The notes below the pieces were generated by a model. It saw only the letters and a list, made by a program, of their open reading frames with translations, was not told the origin of the DNA and did no database searches. Below are positions 55,227-64,000 of a DNA stretch of 64,000 nt, piece after piece. Origin of the DNA: Neisseriaceae bacterium CLB008 (GTDB lineage: Bacteria > Pseudomonadota > Gammaproteobacteria > Burkholderiales > Neisseriaceae). Each line of letters begins with the position of its first letter. The first letter of the stretch is position 1. The position numbers and the translations under genes are program-made. The DNA is taken from positions 1,178,001 to 1,242,000 of the forward strand of contig CP166133.1 of assembly GCA_041228285.1 (NCBI GenBank). The letters are read 5' to 3'.

Positions 55227-55850
55227 ATGTTAGAGACTCTTTTTGCCCAGTATCAGGGCTATGCCACCATCGACATTGTGTTGGAAATCATCGCCAGCGT
55301 GGCGGGCGTGATGAGCGTGGTGTACGCCAGCCGCAACAGCGTTAAGGTCTTCCCGATTGGTTTACTGAGCACAGCGCTATTCGTTTACCTCTTGTTTAAG
55401 TGGGGGCTGTTTGGCGACATGATCATCAATGCCTATTATGTGGTGATGGGCCTCTATGGTTGGTACCATTGGGGTAAACGGGTTGGCGAAGAGGATGTGG
55501 TGCAGATTGCCCGTGCCGACGCCCACGAATACCGCATTTCGGCGTTAATCGTGGTGGCCAGTATGGCGGTGGTGGTGGCCGTGTATCTGTGGCTGGATCG
55601 CTTTAACGTTTGGTGGGCCTATGTGGACACCTTGACCACCGGCCTGTTTTTTATGGCCATGTGGTTGATGACGCGAAAAAAAATCGAGCACTGGCTGCTG
55701 TGGATTGTGGCCAATGTGCTGTCGGTGTTTATGTATTATGAAAAAGGCTATGTGTTCACCAGCATTCAGTACGTTTTCTTTACCTTTATTGCCATCTGGG
55801 GTTACGCACAATGGAGCAAAAGCTTGCGCAAGCGGCTACAGACTGCCTGA
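55227..55850 (+). CDS. pnuC: PnuC-like nicotinamide riboside transporter
   Basis: Inner-membrane facilitator for nicotinamide riboside (207 residues, about seven hydrophobic helices). Family motifs include VYASRNSVKVFPIGLLSTAL near residue 32 and the W-x3-W-type positions GLYGWYHWGKRVG (about residue 75) and VNVLSVFMYYEKGYVFTSIQ-like end part (about residues 158-178). ATG at 55227 is used; a longer frame overlaps the DUF971 gene. The following kinase gene overlaps it by 40 bases, fixing the pathway: uptake then phosphorylation. Confidence 0.92.
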   Translation: MLETLFAQYQGYATIDIVLEIIASVAGVMSVVYASRNSVKVFPIGLLSTALFVYLLFKWGLFGDMIINAYYVVMGLYGWYHWGKRVGEEDVVQIARADAHEYRISALIVVASMAVVVAVYLWLDRFNVWWAYVDTLTTGLFFMAMWLMTRKKIEHWLLWIVANVLSVFMYYEKGYVFTSIQYVFFTFIAIWGYAQWSKSLRKRLQTA

Positions 55851-56383
55851 AGTTTGTGATTTACGGCCCCGAATCGACGGGTAAAACCACTTTGGCTGCG
55901 CAGTTGGCCAAGCATTACCAGACGCAGTGGGTGGCGGAATTTTCGCGCGACTATTTACAAGAAAAATGGGATTTAACTCAAACTATTTGTGAAGAGTCCG
56001 ATTTAATGCCGATTGCCGTCGGCCAGATGGCGGCTGAAAATGCCGCTGCGGCCAAGGCCAATCGGGTGCTGTTCTTGGACACCAATGTACGCACCACGGT
56101 GCTGTACGCCCATCATTATTATGGGCGTTGCCCACAGTCACTGGTGGATTTGGTCGCGAATCAAAGCTATACCCTGTATTTTTTAACCGACATTGATGTG
56201 CCTTGGGTGGCCGACGATTTACGCGACCAGCCGCACGGTCGAGATGCTTTATTCGCTAAGTTTCAAGCCGACCTGGTGGCCCACGATTTACCGCATGTGT
56301 TGCTGCAGGGGGATGAGGCCACTCGCTTGAAGCGGGCGATTGCGGTGGTGGATGGTTATTTGGCCAACCATGCCGATGTTTGA
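55811..56383 (+). CDS. NadR-like nicotinamide riboside kinase
   Basis: P-loop kinase of 190 residues that would phosphorylate imported nicotinamide riboside to NMN. Walker A is YGPESTGKTTLAAQLAKHY at about residues 18-36, and the lid/Walker B area has RVLFLDTNVRTTVLYAHHYY. It corresponds to the C-terminal kinase domain of NadR only; there is no NMN adenylyltransferase or helix-turn-helix part. It overlaps pnuC by 40 bases, a strong sign of coupling. Confidence 0.88.
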   Translation: MEQKLAQAATDCLKFVIYGPESTGKTTLAAQLAKHYQTQWVAEFSRDYLQEKWDLTQTICEESDLMPIAVGQMAAENAAAAKANRVLFLDTNVRTTVLYAHHYYGRCPQSLVDLVANQSYTLYFLTDIDVPWVADDLRDQPHGRDALFAKFQADLVAHDLPHVLLQGDEATRLKRAIAVVDGYLANHADV

Positions 56384-56464
56384 CTTAAATCGACTCAGCG
56401 ATGGATTTCGGTTAAAAGTGAATAAAAGATCAAGGCTGAAGGCCTGTTGTGGCTGAAAATACAT

Positions 56465-56470
56465 TATAAT
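56465..56470 (+). promoter_or_regulatory. Probable -10 box of ubiE
   Basis: TATAAT lies about 60 bases before the ubiE start. No strong -35 partner was seen. Confidence 0.45.
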
Positions 56471-56530
56471 GGCCAGATAAAATCATGTGAGCGGCTGGTT
56501 AGCCAGCACAGAATAAAGGATTAATGCCCT

Positions 56531-57301
56531 ATGAACGAGCAAAATCAGCAAGATACCCAAAAGCAAGCCACGCCCGAAACTCATTTCGGCTATCAAACCG
56601 TGGCCGAAGCCGAAAAAGCAGGCAAGGTAGCAGAAGTGTTTCACTCTGTGGCGGCTAAGTACGACATCATGAACGACATCATGTCGGGTGGTCTGCACCG
56701 AGTATGGAAGCACTTTACTTTGAATACCGCGCCGGTTAAAAAAGGCGATAAGGTCTTGGATATTGCCGGCGGTACGGGCGATTTGGCCAAGGGCTGGGCC
56801 AAGCGCGTGGGTAAGACGGGCGAAGTTTGGTTAACGGACATTAACTCTTCTATGCTGACCGTGGGGCGTGATCGCCTATTGGACCAAGGCATTGTGTTGC
56901 CGGTGTCTTTGGCCGATGCCGAAAAGCTGCCGTTCCCAGACAATTACTTTAATTTGGTGTCGGTGGCCTTTGGTTTACGCAATATGACCCATAAAGACAA
57001 GGCGCTGGCTGAGATGTATCGCGTGTTAAAGCCGGGCGGTACCTTGCTGGTGTTGGAATTCTCTAAAGTGTATAAGCCGATTAAGCCGTTTTACGACTTT
57101 TACTCATTTAAATTCTTGCCTGTGATGGGTAATCTCGTGGCTAAGGACGCTGAGAGCTATCAGTATTTGGCCGAATCGATCCGCATGCACCCTGATCAAG
57201 AAACGCTGAAGCAAATCATGTTAGACGTTGGTTTTGATGGCGTTGACTATCATAATCTAAGCGCTGGCATCGTGGCCTTACACAAAGGCGTGAAGTATTA
57301 A
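56531..57301 (+). CDS. ubiE: UbiE C-methyltransferase for ubiquinone/menaquinone
   Basis: C-methylates the quinone ring (256 residues). [40 protein letters not shown] (SAM motif, about residues 76-95) and [15 protein letters not shown] are diagnostic. Single gene closed by a terminator. Confidence 0.97.
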   Translation: MNEQNQQDTQKQATPETHFGYQTVAEAEKAGKVAEVFHSVAAKYDIMNDIMSGGLHRVWKHFTLNTAPVKKGDKVLDIAGGTGDLAKGWAKRVGKTGEVWLTDINSSMLTVGRDRLLDQGIVLPVSLADAEKLPFPDNYFNLVSVAFGLRNMTHKDKALAEMYRVLKPGGTLLVLEFSKVYKPIKPFYDFYSFKFLPVMGNLVAKDAESYQYLAESIRMHPDQETLKQIMLDVGFDGVDYHNLSAGIVALHKGVKY

Positions 57302-57320
57302 TCAGTGCGCCCAGTGATTC

Positions 57321-57348
57321 AAAAACCCAGCTTTGGCTGGGTTTTTTA
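57321..57348 (+). terminator. Terminator of ubiE
   Basis: AACCCAGC (57324-57331) pairs with GCTGGGTT (57336-57343) with six T at the end. Confidence 0.9.
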
Positions 57349-57416
57349 TTGCCTGCTGGATTCCTCTTTGTTGTTTGTGGGTCATGGTGGGCAGGCCTTA
57401 GTCGTTTGTGAGCGAT

Positions 57417-57446
57417 AAAAAAGCCCAGCAAGGCTGGGCTTTTTTA
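57417..57446 (-). terminator. Terminator of lolA
   Basis: AAGCCCAGC (57421-57429) pairs with GCTGGGCTT (57433-57441), with A and T runs on both sides, so it can act in both directions; it ends the nadE-lolA unit. Confidence 0.88.
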
Positions 57447-57458
57447 TCATTGATTGGC

Positions 57459-58076
57459 TTAGTTTTCGAGCACGTCGACGCCTTTGGGTGGCGTGAATTT
57501 AAAGCTGCTGGGGCTGAGTTTGGCGTCTGTTTTCAAGCCGCTAAACGTCAACTTGGTTTCGTTGCCGAAGTTATCTTTAAGCTGCATTTGGCTCAGTTCG
57601 CTGCCCTTGAAGCCTAGGCGAATAAACTGATAGCTGCCGTCGGGGTTCTTGGGCGTGGCCTTAACGTATTCAACGCCGCCTTCGCTGCCGTCTTCGACTA
57701 AGGTGTATTGGCTGTCTAAAGAACTTTTATTAGACAAGATCGCCGCTGGGCTGTCGCCTAGAGCGGTGTTCTGCTTGGTCTTGGTGACTTGAGCTAAGTC
57801 TACGTCGTAGAGCCAAATGGTTTTGCCATCGCCGACGATGACTTGCTGGTAAGGCTTGCTGTACGTCCATTTAAACAGGTTGGGGCGTAGAATTTGGAAC
57901 TGGCCGCTGCTGCGCTTGGTGCTTTTTTTATTGGTGACCACCTGGCTGAACTGACCGCTCATACCTTGGGCGGAGTCGTTAAACTGCTTTAAAGTATCGA
58001 TGGCGCCAGCATGAGCTGTGGCCAAGCTGAGGCTTAAAACGCCGGTGGCCATGAGGGCCGTCATTTTTTTGAGCAT
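57459..58076 (-). CDS. lolA: Outer-membrane lipoprotein carrier LolA
   Basis: Periplasmic carrier of lipoproteins to LolB (205 residues). A signal peptide ends at AHA; the mature part begins GAIDTLKQFNDSAQGMSGQF, and RPNLFKWTYSKPYQQVIVGD plus TIWLYDVDLAQVTKTKQNTA are typical. ATG at 58076 has AAGGAACC upstream. It follows nadE by about 20 bases on the same strand. Confidence 0.95.
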   Translation of the reverse strand: MLKKMTALMATGVLSLSLATAHAGAIDTLKQFNDSAQGMSGQFSQVVTNKKSTKRSSGQFQILRPNLFKWTYSKPYQQVIVGDGKTIWLYDVDLAQVTKTKQNTALGDSPAAILSNKSSLDSQYTLVEDGSEGGVEYVKATPKNPDGSYQFIRLGFKGSELSQMQLKDNFGNETKLTFSGLKTDAKLSPSSFKFTPPKGVDVLEN

Positions 58077-58096
58077 AAGGTTCCTTTCAAAGAGGC

Positions 58097-59710
58097 TTAG
58101 CATTCATTAAAGCGTTGGCAGATGGGCATACGCCAATCTTTGCCGAAATTACGGCGGCTGACCTTGGGACCAATGGCCCCCTGACGGCGTTTGTATTCGC
58201 TGATCTTCAGCAGTTTCAATACTCGGGTTACGTCGGCTTCGGCATAGCCTTGCTGTAGCAGGCTGGCGGCCGAGGCGTTGTCGGTCATCACGCGTTCGAT
58301 GATGCCGTCTAGGACAGCATAGTCGGGTAGACTATCTTGGTCTGTTTGATTGGCTCTTAGTTCCGCAGAAGGCGGGCGCGTGATGATGCGGCTAGGGATG
58401 GTTTCTTGGCCGGGGGTCAAGGTATTGATGTAGCGCGCCATCTCATAGGCTTCGGTTTTTAATACGTCTTTGATCACTGCAAAGCCGCCGTTCATGTCGC
58501 CGTAAAGGGTGCAATAGCCGGTGGCCAGTTCGCTTTTATTGCCGGTGGTGAGCAGTAAGGCGCCTGATTTATTGGACAGCGCCATCAACAAGGTGCCGCG
58601 AATGCGCGCCTGTAGGTTTTCTTCGGTGACGTCTTCGGCCGCGCCGTTGAATACAGGCGCGAGGCTGGTTTTAAAGGCGTCAAACATGGGTTCAATAGCG
58701 ACGGTGTGATGCTTCACGCCGAGGGTTTGGGCCATCAATAAGGCGTCGGTATTGCTGATGTCGGCCGTGTATTGGCTGGGCATAAGCAAAACTTCACACT
58801 GGGCGGCGCCTATGGCGTCGGCGGCAATGGCCAGCACCAAGGCCGAATCTAGGCCGCCAGAGAGGCCGAGGCAGGCCTTTTGAAAGCCCGATTTATGCAG
58901 ATAGTCGCGCGTGGCCAAGACTAAGGCTTGATATTGCCAGGCAGACTTACTGTCGGGTAATGCAGCTAGGGGTTGTGGCTGGATGTGACCATCGAGGAGG
59001 GTCAGATAATCTAAGCTTTGGCTGAAGGCTGCGGCTTGGTACACCACTTGACCTTGGTTGTCTAAGGCAAATGAAGCGCCGTCGAATACCAGTTCGTCTT
59101 GGCCGCCAATCATGTTGACGTAGACGATGGGCAGCTGGGTTTCTTCGACCCGATAGCGCGCCTGCTGCTGGCGCTCGGCCAGCTTGCCGACGTAAAAGGG
59201 CGAAGCGTTAAGGCTTAGGATCAGTTCGGCACCGGCTTCTTGAGCTTCAAGTGCGGGTTCTGTGGCCCAAGTGTCTTCACAAATGATGACGCCGATCTGG
59301 GTGCCTTCGTGTTCAAACACTAAAGGTGCCGCGCCCGCTTCAAAATAGCGCACTTCGTCAAATACGCCTTCATTGGGTAGGCACATTTTTTGGTAAACGC
59401 CGAGGCGGTTGCCGTCGCGGTAGACGCTGGCCGCATTATAGTATTCATCGCCTTGGCGCTGCGGATGCCCCACCACCACGGTAATGTCGTCTAGGGCTTC
59501 AATTTGGTCGAGGCCGGCGCTGACCTGCTGCCAGAAGGCTGGCTTGAATAATAGGTCTTCCGGGCTATAGCCGGTTAAAGCCAGCTCTGGCGTCACCAAT
59601 AGGGTGGCGCCGGCAGCCTTGGCCTCTTCTGCGGCGGCCACAATTTTCTGGGCATTACCTGCTACATCACCGACGGTTGGGTTAAATTGAAATACGGCCA
59701 CGCAACTCAT
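58097..59710 (-). CDS. nadE: Glutamine-dependent NAD+ synthetase
   Basis: Last step of NAD synthesis with glutamine as nitrogen donor (537 residues). The N-terminal nitrilase-type glutaminase has Glu in VTPELALTGYSPEDLLF (about residue 45), Lys in YQKMCLPNEGVFDE and Cys in GVIICEDTWATEPALEAQEA (about residue 148). The C-terminal ligase has CLGLSGGLDSALVLAIA (about residue 287) and LTTGNKSELATGYCTLYGDM. ATG at 59710 is the family start; 11 residues upstream in frame are rejected. Together with pnuC and the NR kinase it makes this part of the window an NAD-supply area. Confidence 0.96.
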   Translation of the reverse strand: MSCVAVFQFNPTVGDVAGNAQKIVAAAEEAKAAGATLLVTPELALTGYSPEDLLFKPAFWQQVSAGLDQIEALDDITVVVGHPQRQGDEYYNAASVYRDGNRLGVYQKMCLPNEGVFDEVRYFEAGAAPLVFEHEGTQIGVIICEDTWATEPALEAQEAGAELILSLNASPFYVGKLAERQQQARYRVEETQLPIVYVNMIGGQDELVFDGASFALDNQGQVVYQAAAFSQSLDYLTLLDGHIQPQPLAALPDSKSAWQYQALVLATRDYLHKSGFQKACLGLSGGLDSALVLAIAADAIGAAQCEVLLMPSQYTADISNTDALLMAQTLGVKHHTVAIEPMFDAFKTSLAPVFNGAAEDVTEENLQARIRGTLLMALSNKSGALLLTTGNKSELATGYCTLYGDMNGGFAVIKDVLKTEAYEMARYINTLTPGQETIPSRIITRPPSAELRANQTDQDSLPDYAVLDGIIERVMTDNASAASLLQQGYAEADVTRVLKLLKISEYKRRQGAIGPKVSRRNFGKDWRMPICQRFNEC

Positions 59711-59839
59711 TTTTAGACTTTCGTTCGTCAACAATGGCTTCATTGTAAACCAAAGCCAGCGAGGCTGTGTGGGTTTGCCAAAAAAAGTCTGTGGGGATTT
59801 GCTATACTATGGCCATTTTGATTGTGTGGATGGCGCGTC

Positions 59840-60679
59840 ATGCAGATGTATCCCGTTTTGGCACAGGCTTTAATGTGTACCGATCCAACCCAAAAATGTG
59901 CCTTAGTGGCCGAAATGACGGCCGCTGTGGCGGCCGAAGAAGCGCTGTTCGATGTACGTTTGTCGCCCCCGTTTGAAGTGCCGGTTGCCGGGCAGCCAGA
60001 CCTGCCGCGATTGGTGCCGCCACAAAGCGTGGCCAGACGTAAGCTTGCCAGTAAAGAGGGGCATGCGGCCATGGTGCATGCCTTATGCCATATTGAGTTT
60101 AATGCCATTAATCTGGGCCTTGATGCCGCTTGGCGCTATCGCCTCTTGCCGCCGGCTTTTGTGCGGGACTGGCTGCAAGTGGCCAGCGAAGAGGCCAAGC
60201 ATTTTTTGGCTTTAAGGCAGCGCTTGCATGGCTTAGGGTTTGATTATGGTGATTTTGATGCCCATAACCACCTGTGGGCGATGGCGCATAAAACCGCCTA
60301 TGATCCGCTGGTGCGCATGGCGCTGGTGCCGCGCGTATTGGAAGCGCGCGGCCTAGACGTGACCCCAGGCATTCAGGCCAAGCTGACCAGTATTGGCGAC
60401 ACAGAGACCGTGGCGATTCTAGACATGATTTATGCCGAAGAAAAAGGCCATGTGGCCATTGGCAATCGCTGGTTTGCCTATTTGTGCCAGCAGCGAGGTC
60501 TTGACCCGCTCAGGGTGTTTAAAGGGCTGCTTAAGCGTTATGATGTGTTTGTGTTTCGCGGCTATTTCAACGTGGACGCGCGTACCGAGGCGGGTTTTAG
60601 TGAGTTTGAGCTCTCGATGCTGCAAGATTTTCAAGAAGGTAATGATGCCTTGGCTCGTTTGGCGGCCCAAGGTCGATAA
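59840..60679 (+). CDS. DUF455 ferritin-like protein
   Basis: Protein of 279 residues of the DUF455 family, with a ferritin-like helical fold. The putative di-iron ligands are visible as HIEFNAINLGLDAAWR (about residue 92), ASEEAKHFLALRQRL (about residue 116) and EEKGHVAIGNRWF (about residue 200). The function is not established; relatives include the MiaE-like tRNA hydroxylase fold. The start is uncertain: ATG at 59840 or 59846. The first of the two phosphatase genes follows after 23 bases. Confidence 0.85.
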   Translation: MQMYPVLAQALMCTDPTQKCALVAEMTAAVAAEEALFDVRLSPPFEVPVAGQPDLPRLVPPQSVARRKLASKEGHAAMVHALCHIEFNAINLGLDAAWRYRLLPPAFVRDWLQVASEEAKHFLALRQRLHGLGFDYGDFDAHNHLWAMAHKTAYDPLVRMALVPRVLEARGLDVTPGIQAKLTSIGDTETVAILDMIYAEEKGHVAIGNRWFAYLCQQRGLDPLRVFKGLLKRYDVFVFRGYFNVDARTEAGFSEFELSMLQDFQEGNDALARLAAQGR

Positions 60680-60702
60680 TGGCGTGTTTTTTAGGAGAGC
60701 GT

Positions 60703-61413
60703 ATGCGTCCCTTACAGGCAATACTGTTTGATTTAGACGGCACTTTAGCCGATACGGCGGTGGATTTAGGCGGTGCGATCAACGCGATGATGCGTAAGCG
60801 CAGCATGCCAGAAGTGCCGTTTAACGACATTCGGCCCATCGCCAGCAGCGGCACCAATGGGCTGATTGCGCACGCGCTGGGGGTGAAAAAGGGCGATCCA
60901 GAACACGCGGCGCTGCGGGCTGAATTCTTAGATGAATACGAACACTGCTTCTTGGCCAAAAGTCAGCTGTTTGCCGATGTACAAGAGTTGATTGCGGCCA
61001 TTGATGCCCAAGGCTTAGTATGGGGCATCATCACCAATAAGCCGCATCGTTTTACCGAACGCTTAGTGCCCAAGCTGGGCTTTCAGATTCCGCCGGCGGT
61101 GGTGGTGAGTTACGACACGGTGAGCGAGCCTAAGCCCAGCGTGAAGCCCATGCTGCACGCTTGTGAACTCATCGATATTGAACCAGAGGCCTGCCTGTAT
61201 TTAGGCGATGCCGAGTGCGATGTGGTGGCAGGCAATAACGCCGGCATGTACACGGTATTGGCCAACTGGGGCTACATCAGTGATCACGCAGAGGCCCTTG
61301 CCTGGGGGCCGAATGCGGCCATTGATGCCCCTTTAGACTTGCTTGGCGTGATTGCCCAATGCGGTACCCACACCGATCTTAATGAGAAAAAGAGCCGACA
61401 TGACCCAAATTAA
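60703..61413 (+). CDS. gph: HAD phosphatase, phosphoglycolate phosphatase-like (first copy)
   Basis: HAD-IA hydrolase of 236 residues. Motif I is FDLDGTLADTAVDLGGAINA at residues 9-28; motif II VWGIITNKPHRFTERLVP near residue 105; motif III Lys in SEPKPSVKPM near residue 145; motif IV LYLGDAECDVVAGNNAGM near residue 165. It fits phosphoglycolate phosphatase or a UMP/MurNAc-6P phosphatase relative; substrate is not certain. ATG at 60703 has AGGAG upstream. It ends 14 bases inside the second, paralogous gene. Confidence 0.88.
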   Translation: MRPLQAILFDLDGTLADTAVDLGGAINAMMRKRSMPEVPFNDIRPIASSGTNGLIAHALGVKKGDPEHAALRAEFLDEYEHCFLAKSQLFADVQELIAAIDAQGLVWGIITNKPHRFTERLVPKLGFQIPPAVVVSYDTVSEPKPSVKPMLHACELIDIEPEACLYLGDAECDVVAGNNAGMYTVLANWGYISDHAEALAWGPNAAIDAPLDLLGVIAQCGTHTDLNEKKSRHDPN

Positions 61414-62056
61414 AGCCATTTTGTTTGACCTTGACGGCACCTTGGCAGATACCGCCTTGGACTTGGGCGGCGCCTTGAATACCTTATTGCGTGCGCGTGG
61501 CTTGCCGGAGCAAAGCATTGAAGCCGTGCGGCCGATTGCTGGCCTAGGCTCGGGTGCTTTAATCAGTTTGGGGTTTGGCATCGAGGCCGATCACCCTGAG
61601 CATGAACGTTTAAAACAAGCGTTTTTAGATGAATATCAGCAAAACTTCAAACGTGATACGGTATTGTTTGAAGGCATCAACGAGATGCTGACGGCTTTGG
61701 CGGCCAAAGGCTATGTATGGGGCATCATCACCAATAAGCACGCGCGCTTTACCGATAGGCTGGTGCCGAGTCTGGGCTTTAGCGTGCCGCCAGCGGTGGT
61801 GGTCAGTGGCGACACCACGGCAGAAGCCAAGCCCAGCACCAAGCCGATGCTGTACGCTTGCGCTGAGCTCGGGATGGCGCCAGAGGCTTGCCTCTACGTG
61901 GGTGATGCCTTGCGCGATATTGAAGCTGGGCGAAACGCTGGCATGAAAACCGTGTTGGTGAATTGGGGCTATTTTACTGCGGCTGAAGCGCCTGATACTT
62001 GGGGGGCTGATTGGCGCATTGATGCGGCTGGTGAGCTTTTGTCTCTCGTGGTTTAG
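61400..62056 (+). CDS. gph: HAD phosphatase, phosphoglycolate phosphatase-like (second copy)
   Basis: Second HAD-IA hydrolase (218 residues), paralogous to the gene just upstream: FDLDGTLADTALDLGGALNT, VWGIITNKHARFTDRLVPSL, AEAKPSTKPMLYACAELGM and LYVGDALRDIEAGRNAGM match block for block. All catalytic residues are kept. ATG at 61400 overlaps the first copy by 14 bases; ATG at 61382 would also be possible. The pair arose by tandem duplication and may have split substrates. Confidence 0.88.
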   Translation: MTQIKAILFDLDGTLADTALDLGGALNTLLRARGLPEQSIEAVRPIAGLGSGALISLGFGIEADHPEHERLKQAFLDEYQQNFKRDTVLFEGINEMLTALAAKGYVWGIITNKHARFTDRLVPSLGFSVPPAVVVSGDTTAEAKPSTKPMLYACAELGMAPEACLYVGDALRDIEAGRNAGMKTVLVNWGYFTAAEAPDTWGADWRIDAAGELLSLVV

Positions 62057-62070
62057 CGCATTGGGCTCAC

Positions 62071-62111
62071 AAAAAACAGGCCATCATCAGAATCGATGAT
62101 GGCCTGTTTTG
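62071..62111. terminator. Bidirectional terminator between the phosphatases and the nitroreductase
   Basis: ACAGGCCATCATC (62076-62088) pairs perfectly with GATGATGGCCTGT (62095-62107), with A and T runs on both sides. Confidence 0.9.
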
Positions 62112-62122
62112 TTGGTTTAGGC

Positions 62123-62854
62123 TTAGTCGGTTAAAAAACCTTGTTTTTTTAGCAGCGCCGGGCTTTTTTCATCCAACGATTTGGCGTAGGTATAGGCCAG
62201 TTTTTGACGCCACGGAAACTTCTCGCGCGCTTCACCGAATTCGGTCATGGTGGCCTCATAGGCCGCTAGGTCGGCCGGCAGATGGCTGCTGTCGTAGTGG
62301 TTGTCAAAATACACGGCGCGCAGCGGCAGGCGGGGTTTCAGACGCATGTCGATGCTGGGCTTGCCGATGCACAGGCCCACGATGGGATAAACGTATTCAG
62401 GCAGTTTCAACAGATCGATCAGCTCTTCTGCGGCCGAACGCAGCCCACCGATAGGGCAGATGGCCAAACCCAGGGATTCAGCCGCCACCACGGCATTTTG
62501 GAACGCCATAGAAGTGTCGGTGATGGCGTTGATGAAGGCTTCGGGGTGGCCTGCGCCATCGAAGCTGCCGCCAACGGCGTCGCTGGCTAATTTGGCTTTA
62601 TAAAGGTCGGCACAAAAAATCAGAAATTCAGAACAGTCGCCGATCTGTGGATTGAGTGGTTGTAAGGCCACGATTTGGGCGCGCAGCTCAGGGTCTTTGA
62701 TGTTGATGATGCTGTAGTGCTGGGCGTTGCGCCAGGCTGGGGCCTGCTGCGCGGCGGCTAAAATGGCCTGTAGGCTGGCGTCGTCGAGCTGATGGTTGCG
62801 ATCAAAGTCGCGATAGGTGCGGTGCTGAGTCAGCGTGGCGATGGTGGGGTTCAT
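62123..62854 (-). CDS. NfsA-like FMN nitroreductase
   Basis: NADPH-dependent FMN oxidoreductase of 243 residues. The FMN-binding start TIATLTQHRTYRDFDRNHQL, the AAQQAPAWRNAQHYSIINI block and ESLGLAICPIGGLRSAAEEL are typical of the NfsA/FRP branch, as is the C-terminal RLKPRLPLRAVYFDNHYD. Physiological substrate unknown. It is a single gene divergent from argH. Confidence 0.88.
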   Translation of the reverse strand: MNPTIATLTQHRTYRDFDRNHQLDDASLQAILAAAQQAPAWRNAQHYSIINIKDPELRAQIVALQPLNPQIGDCSEFLIFCADLYKAKLASDAVGGSFDGAGHPEAFINAITDTSMAFQNAVVAAESLGLAICPIGGLRSAAEELIDLLKLPEYVYPIVGLCIGKPSIDMRLKPRLPLRAVYFDNHYDSSHLPADLAAYEATMTEFGEAREKFPWRQKLAYTYAKSLDEKSPALLKKQGFLTD

Positions 62855-63073
62855 GCGGTTTACTCCAAGAAGGGCTTAGTCAGAAATCGTGTGGGCTTAA
62901 ATGTACCGTGGCGGCGAGTGAAATTCAAGTTCGCTTGGTTTTTCGGTGACGACCCTTGCCACAGCGTACAAGGCATAGAATAATGGGGGGATTGTGCCTG
63001 ATTTAAAGATGATGCAGGCCTTGCTTTAATTTTTATTTATTTACGCATAAAGACAAGACAGGACAGTAAAGAC

Positions 63074-64000
63074 ATGAGTAACAACGACAAAACATGGTCG
63101 GGACGGTTTAATGAACCGGTTTCTGAATTAGTGAAAAAATACACCGGTTCGGTTAACTTTGACCAGCGCTTGGCCAAATGGGACATTCAAGGCTCTTTGG
63201 CCCATGCCAAGATGTTGTCTGAATCCGGCGTGTTGTCTACACAAGACTTGGCCGCCATTGAGGCCGGCATGCAAGAAATTTTGGCTGAAATTGACGCTGG
63301 CACCATGCCTTGGTCTTTGGATTTAGAAGACGTGCACATGAATATTGAGCGCCGTTTGACCGATAAGATTGGCGATGCAGGTAAACGCTTGCACACCGGC
63401 CGTAGCCGTAACGACCAAGTAGCCACCGACATTCGCCTGTGGTTGCGTGATGAAATCAAGGCCATTATTCCTTTAATCCAATCTTTACAGCTGTCTTTGA
63501 TTGACTTGGCCGAAACCAATGTGAATGTGGTGATGCCAGGCTTTACCCACTTGCAAGTGGCTCAGCCAGTGAGCTTTGGCCACCATATGCTGGCCTATGT
63601 GGAAATGCTGGGCCGTGACGTTGAGCGCATGCAAGACTGCTACAAACGCACCAACCGCATGCCCTTAGGTGCCGCGGCGTTGGCCGGTACCACATTCCCG
63701 ATTAAGCGCGAATTAACCGCTCAGCTATTGGGCTTTGACGGCATTTGCCAAAACTCATTGGATGCCGTATCAGATCGCGACTTCGCGATTGAATTCACGG
63801 CCGCTGCGTCTTTAATCATGGTGCATTTGTCGCGCCTTTCTGAAGAGCTGATCTTGTGGATGAGCCCACGCGTGGGCTTTATTGACATCGCCGATCGCTT
63901 CTGTACCGGCTCTAGCATCATGCCGCAAAAGAAAAATCCTGACGTGCCTGAGCTGGTACGCGGTAAGTCTGGCCGTGTGGTGGGGCATTTGATGGGCTTG
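63074..64000 (+). CDS. argH: Argininosuccinate lyase (partial, cut by window end)
   Basis: Last step of arginine synthesis. The first 309 codons are present; the frame is open at the right end. The start is [40 protein letters not shown] (catalytic Thr/His area), [20 protein letters not shown] and the fumarase/lyase signature [12 protein letters not shown] are all intact. Together with argA (48586-49929) it belongs to arginine synthesis but they are not adjacent. Confidence 0.97.
   Translation, partial: MSNNDKTWSGRFNEPVSELVKKYTGSVNFDQRLAKWDIQGSLAHAKMLSESGVLSTQDLAAIEAGMQEILAEIDAGTMPWSLDLEDVHMNIERRLTDKIGDAGKRLHTGRSRNDQVATDIRLWLRDEIKAIIPLIQSLQLSLIDLAETNVNVVMPGFTHLQVAQPVSFGHHMLAYVEMLGRDVERMQDCYKRTNRMPLGAAALAGTTFPIKRELTAQLLGFDGICQNSLDAVSDRDFAIEFTAAASLIMVHLSRLSEELILWMSPRVGFIDIADRFCTGSSIMPQKKNPDVPELVRGKSGRVVGHLMGL

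Noticed and set aside
59740-60108. 122-codon minus-strand frame opposite the DUF455 gene
   Set aside because: It lies opposite a gene with clear ferritin-like motifs; no family resemblance.
1-64000. Neisseria-type DNA uptake sequences
   Set aside because: I looked for GCCGTCTGAA-like decamers and close variants, especially in terminators, and saw no repeated element; a proper count needs computation.
1-64000. CRISPR array or rRNA genes
   Set aside because: No regular short-repeat/spacer series and no rRNA-like sequence were seen.

Overview
The window reads as a chromosomal segment of a betaproteobacterium, most likely of the order Neisseriales. The family-level resemblances are recalled, not searched: the adenine phosphoribosyltransferase looks Neisseria-like, there is a DUF2322 protein and a DUF455 protein, and the aroQ-accB-accC-prmA and gmk-rpoZ-spoT neighbourhoods are typical of this group. 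I saw no obvious Neisseria-type DNA uptake sequence in the terminators, so I do not name a genus.

Two parts differ visibly. From 1 to about 19.1 kb the sequence is an accessory block, AT-rich in many places, rich in surface functions and in gene-poor gaps. It holds an Ecp (Mat)-type fimbrial cluster (chaperone, usher, tip subunit, second chaperone; the major pilin would lie left of the window), a Hin/resolvase-type serine recombinase, a long AT-rich gap with small gene remnants, a HasR-like haem receptor with its own ECF sigma factor and FecR-type regulator behind a Fur box, an orphan PhnD-like binding lipoprotein, a CNNM/CBS membrane protein, and a large autotransporter flanked by two similar terminators. 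A CAU-anticodon tRNA (probably tRNA-Ile2) at 19151-19227 points its 3' end at this block, as expected for an island boundary.

From 19.6 to 23.7 kb lies a compact four-gene cassette that I cannot assign to a described system: two paralogous zinc-ribbon/one-transmembrane/beta-rich proteins bracket an SPFH-SHOCT protein and a tiny two-helix membrane protein. It recalls the Bacillus ydjG-ydjH-ydjI membrane-stress genes, but no pspA is present. It is the best candidate here for an undescribed system.

From 23.8 kb to the right end the content is housekeeping and densely packed: rpsU-dnaG-rpoD with yqeY; gmk-rpoZ-spoT; a purine permease and apt; fdxA, pepP, a VanZ-like protein and an unknown 71-residue protein; yebC; upp; a purN-DUF3108-rsmB-like-grxD run and purM; perM-like, hda, a HAD phosphatase and panD; a DUF815 ATPase; yggX; argA; aroQ-accB-accC-prmA; queA-DUF971-pnuC-nadR-like kinase; ubiE; lolA-nadE; DUF455 plus two tandem phosphoglycolate phosphatase genes; a nitroreductase; and the start of argH, which runs off the right end. 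Strong intrinsic terminators separate most units. Where the longest open frame extended upstream of a better ribosome binding site or the usual family start, I have used the shorter start and said so.
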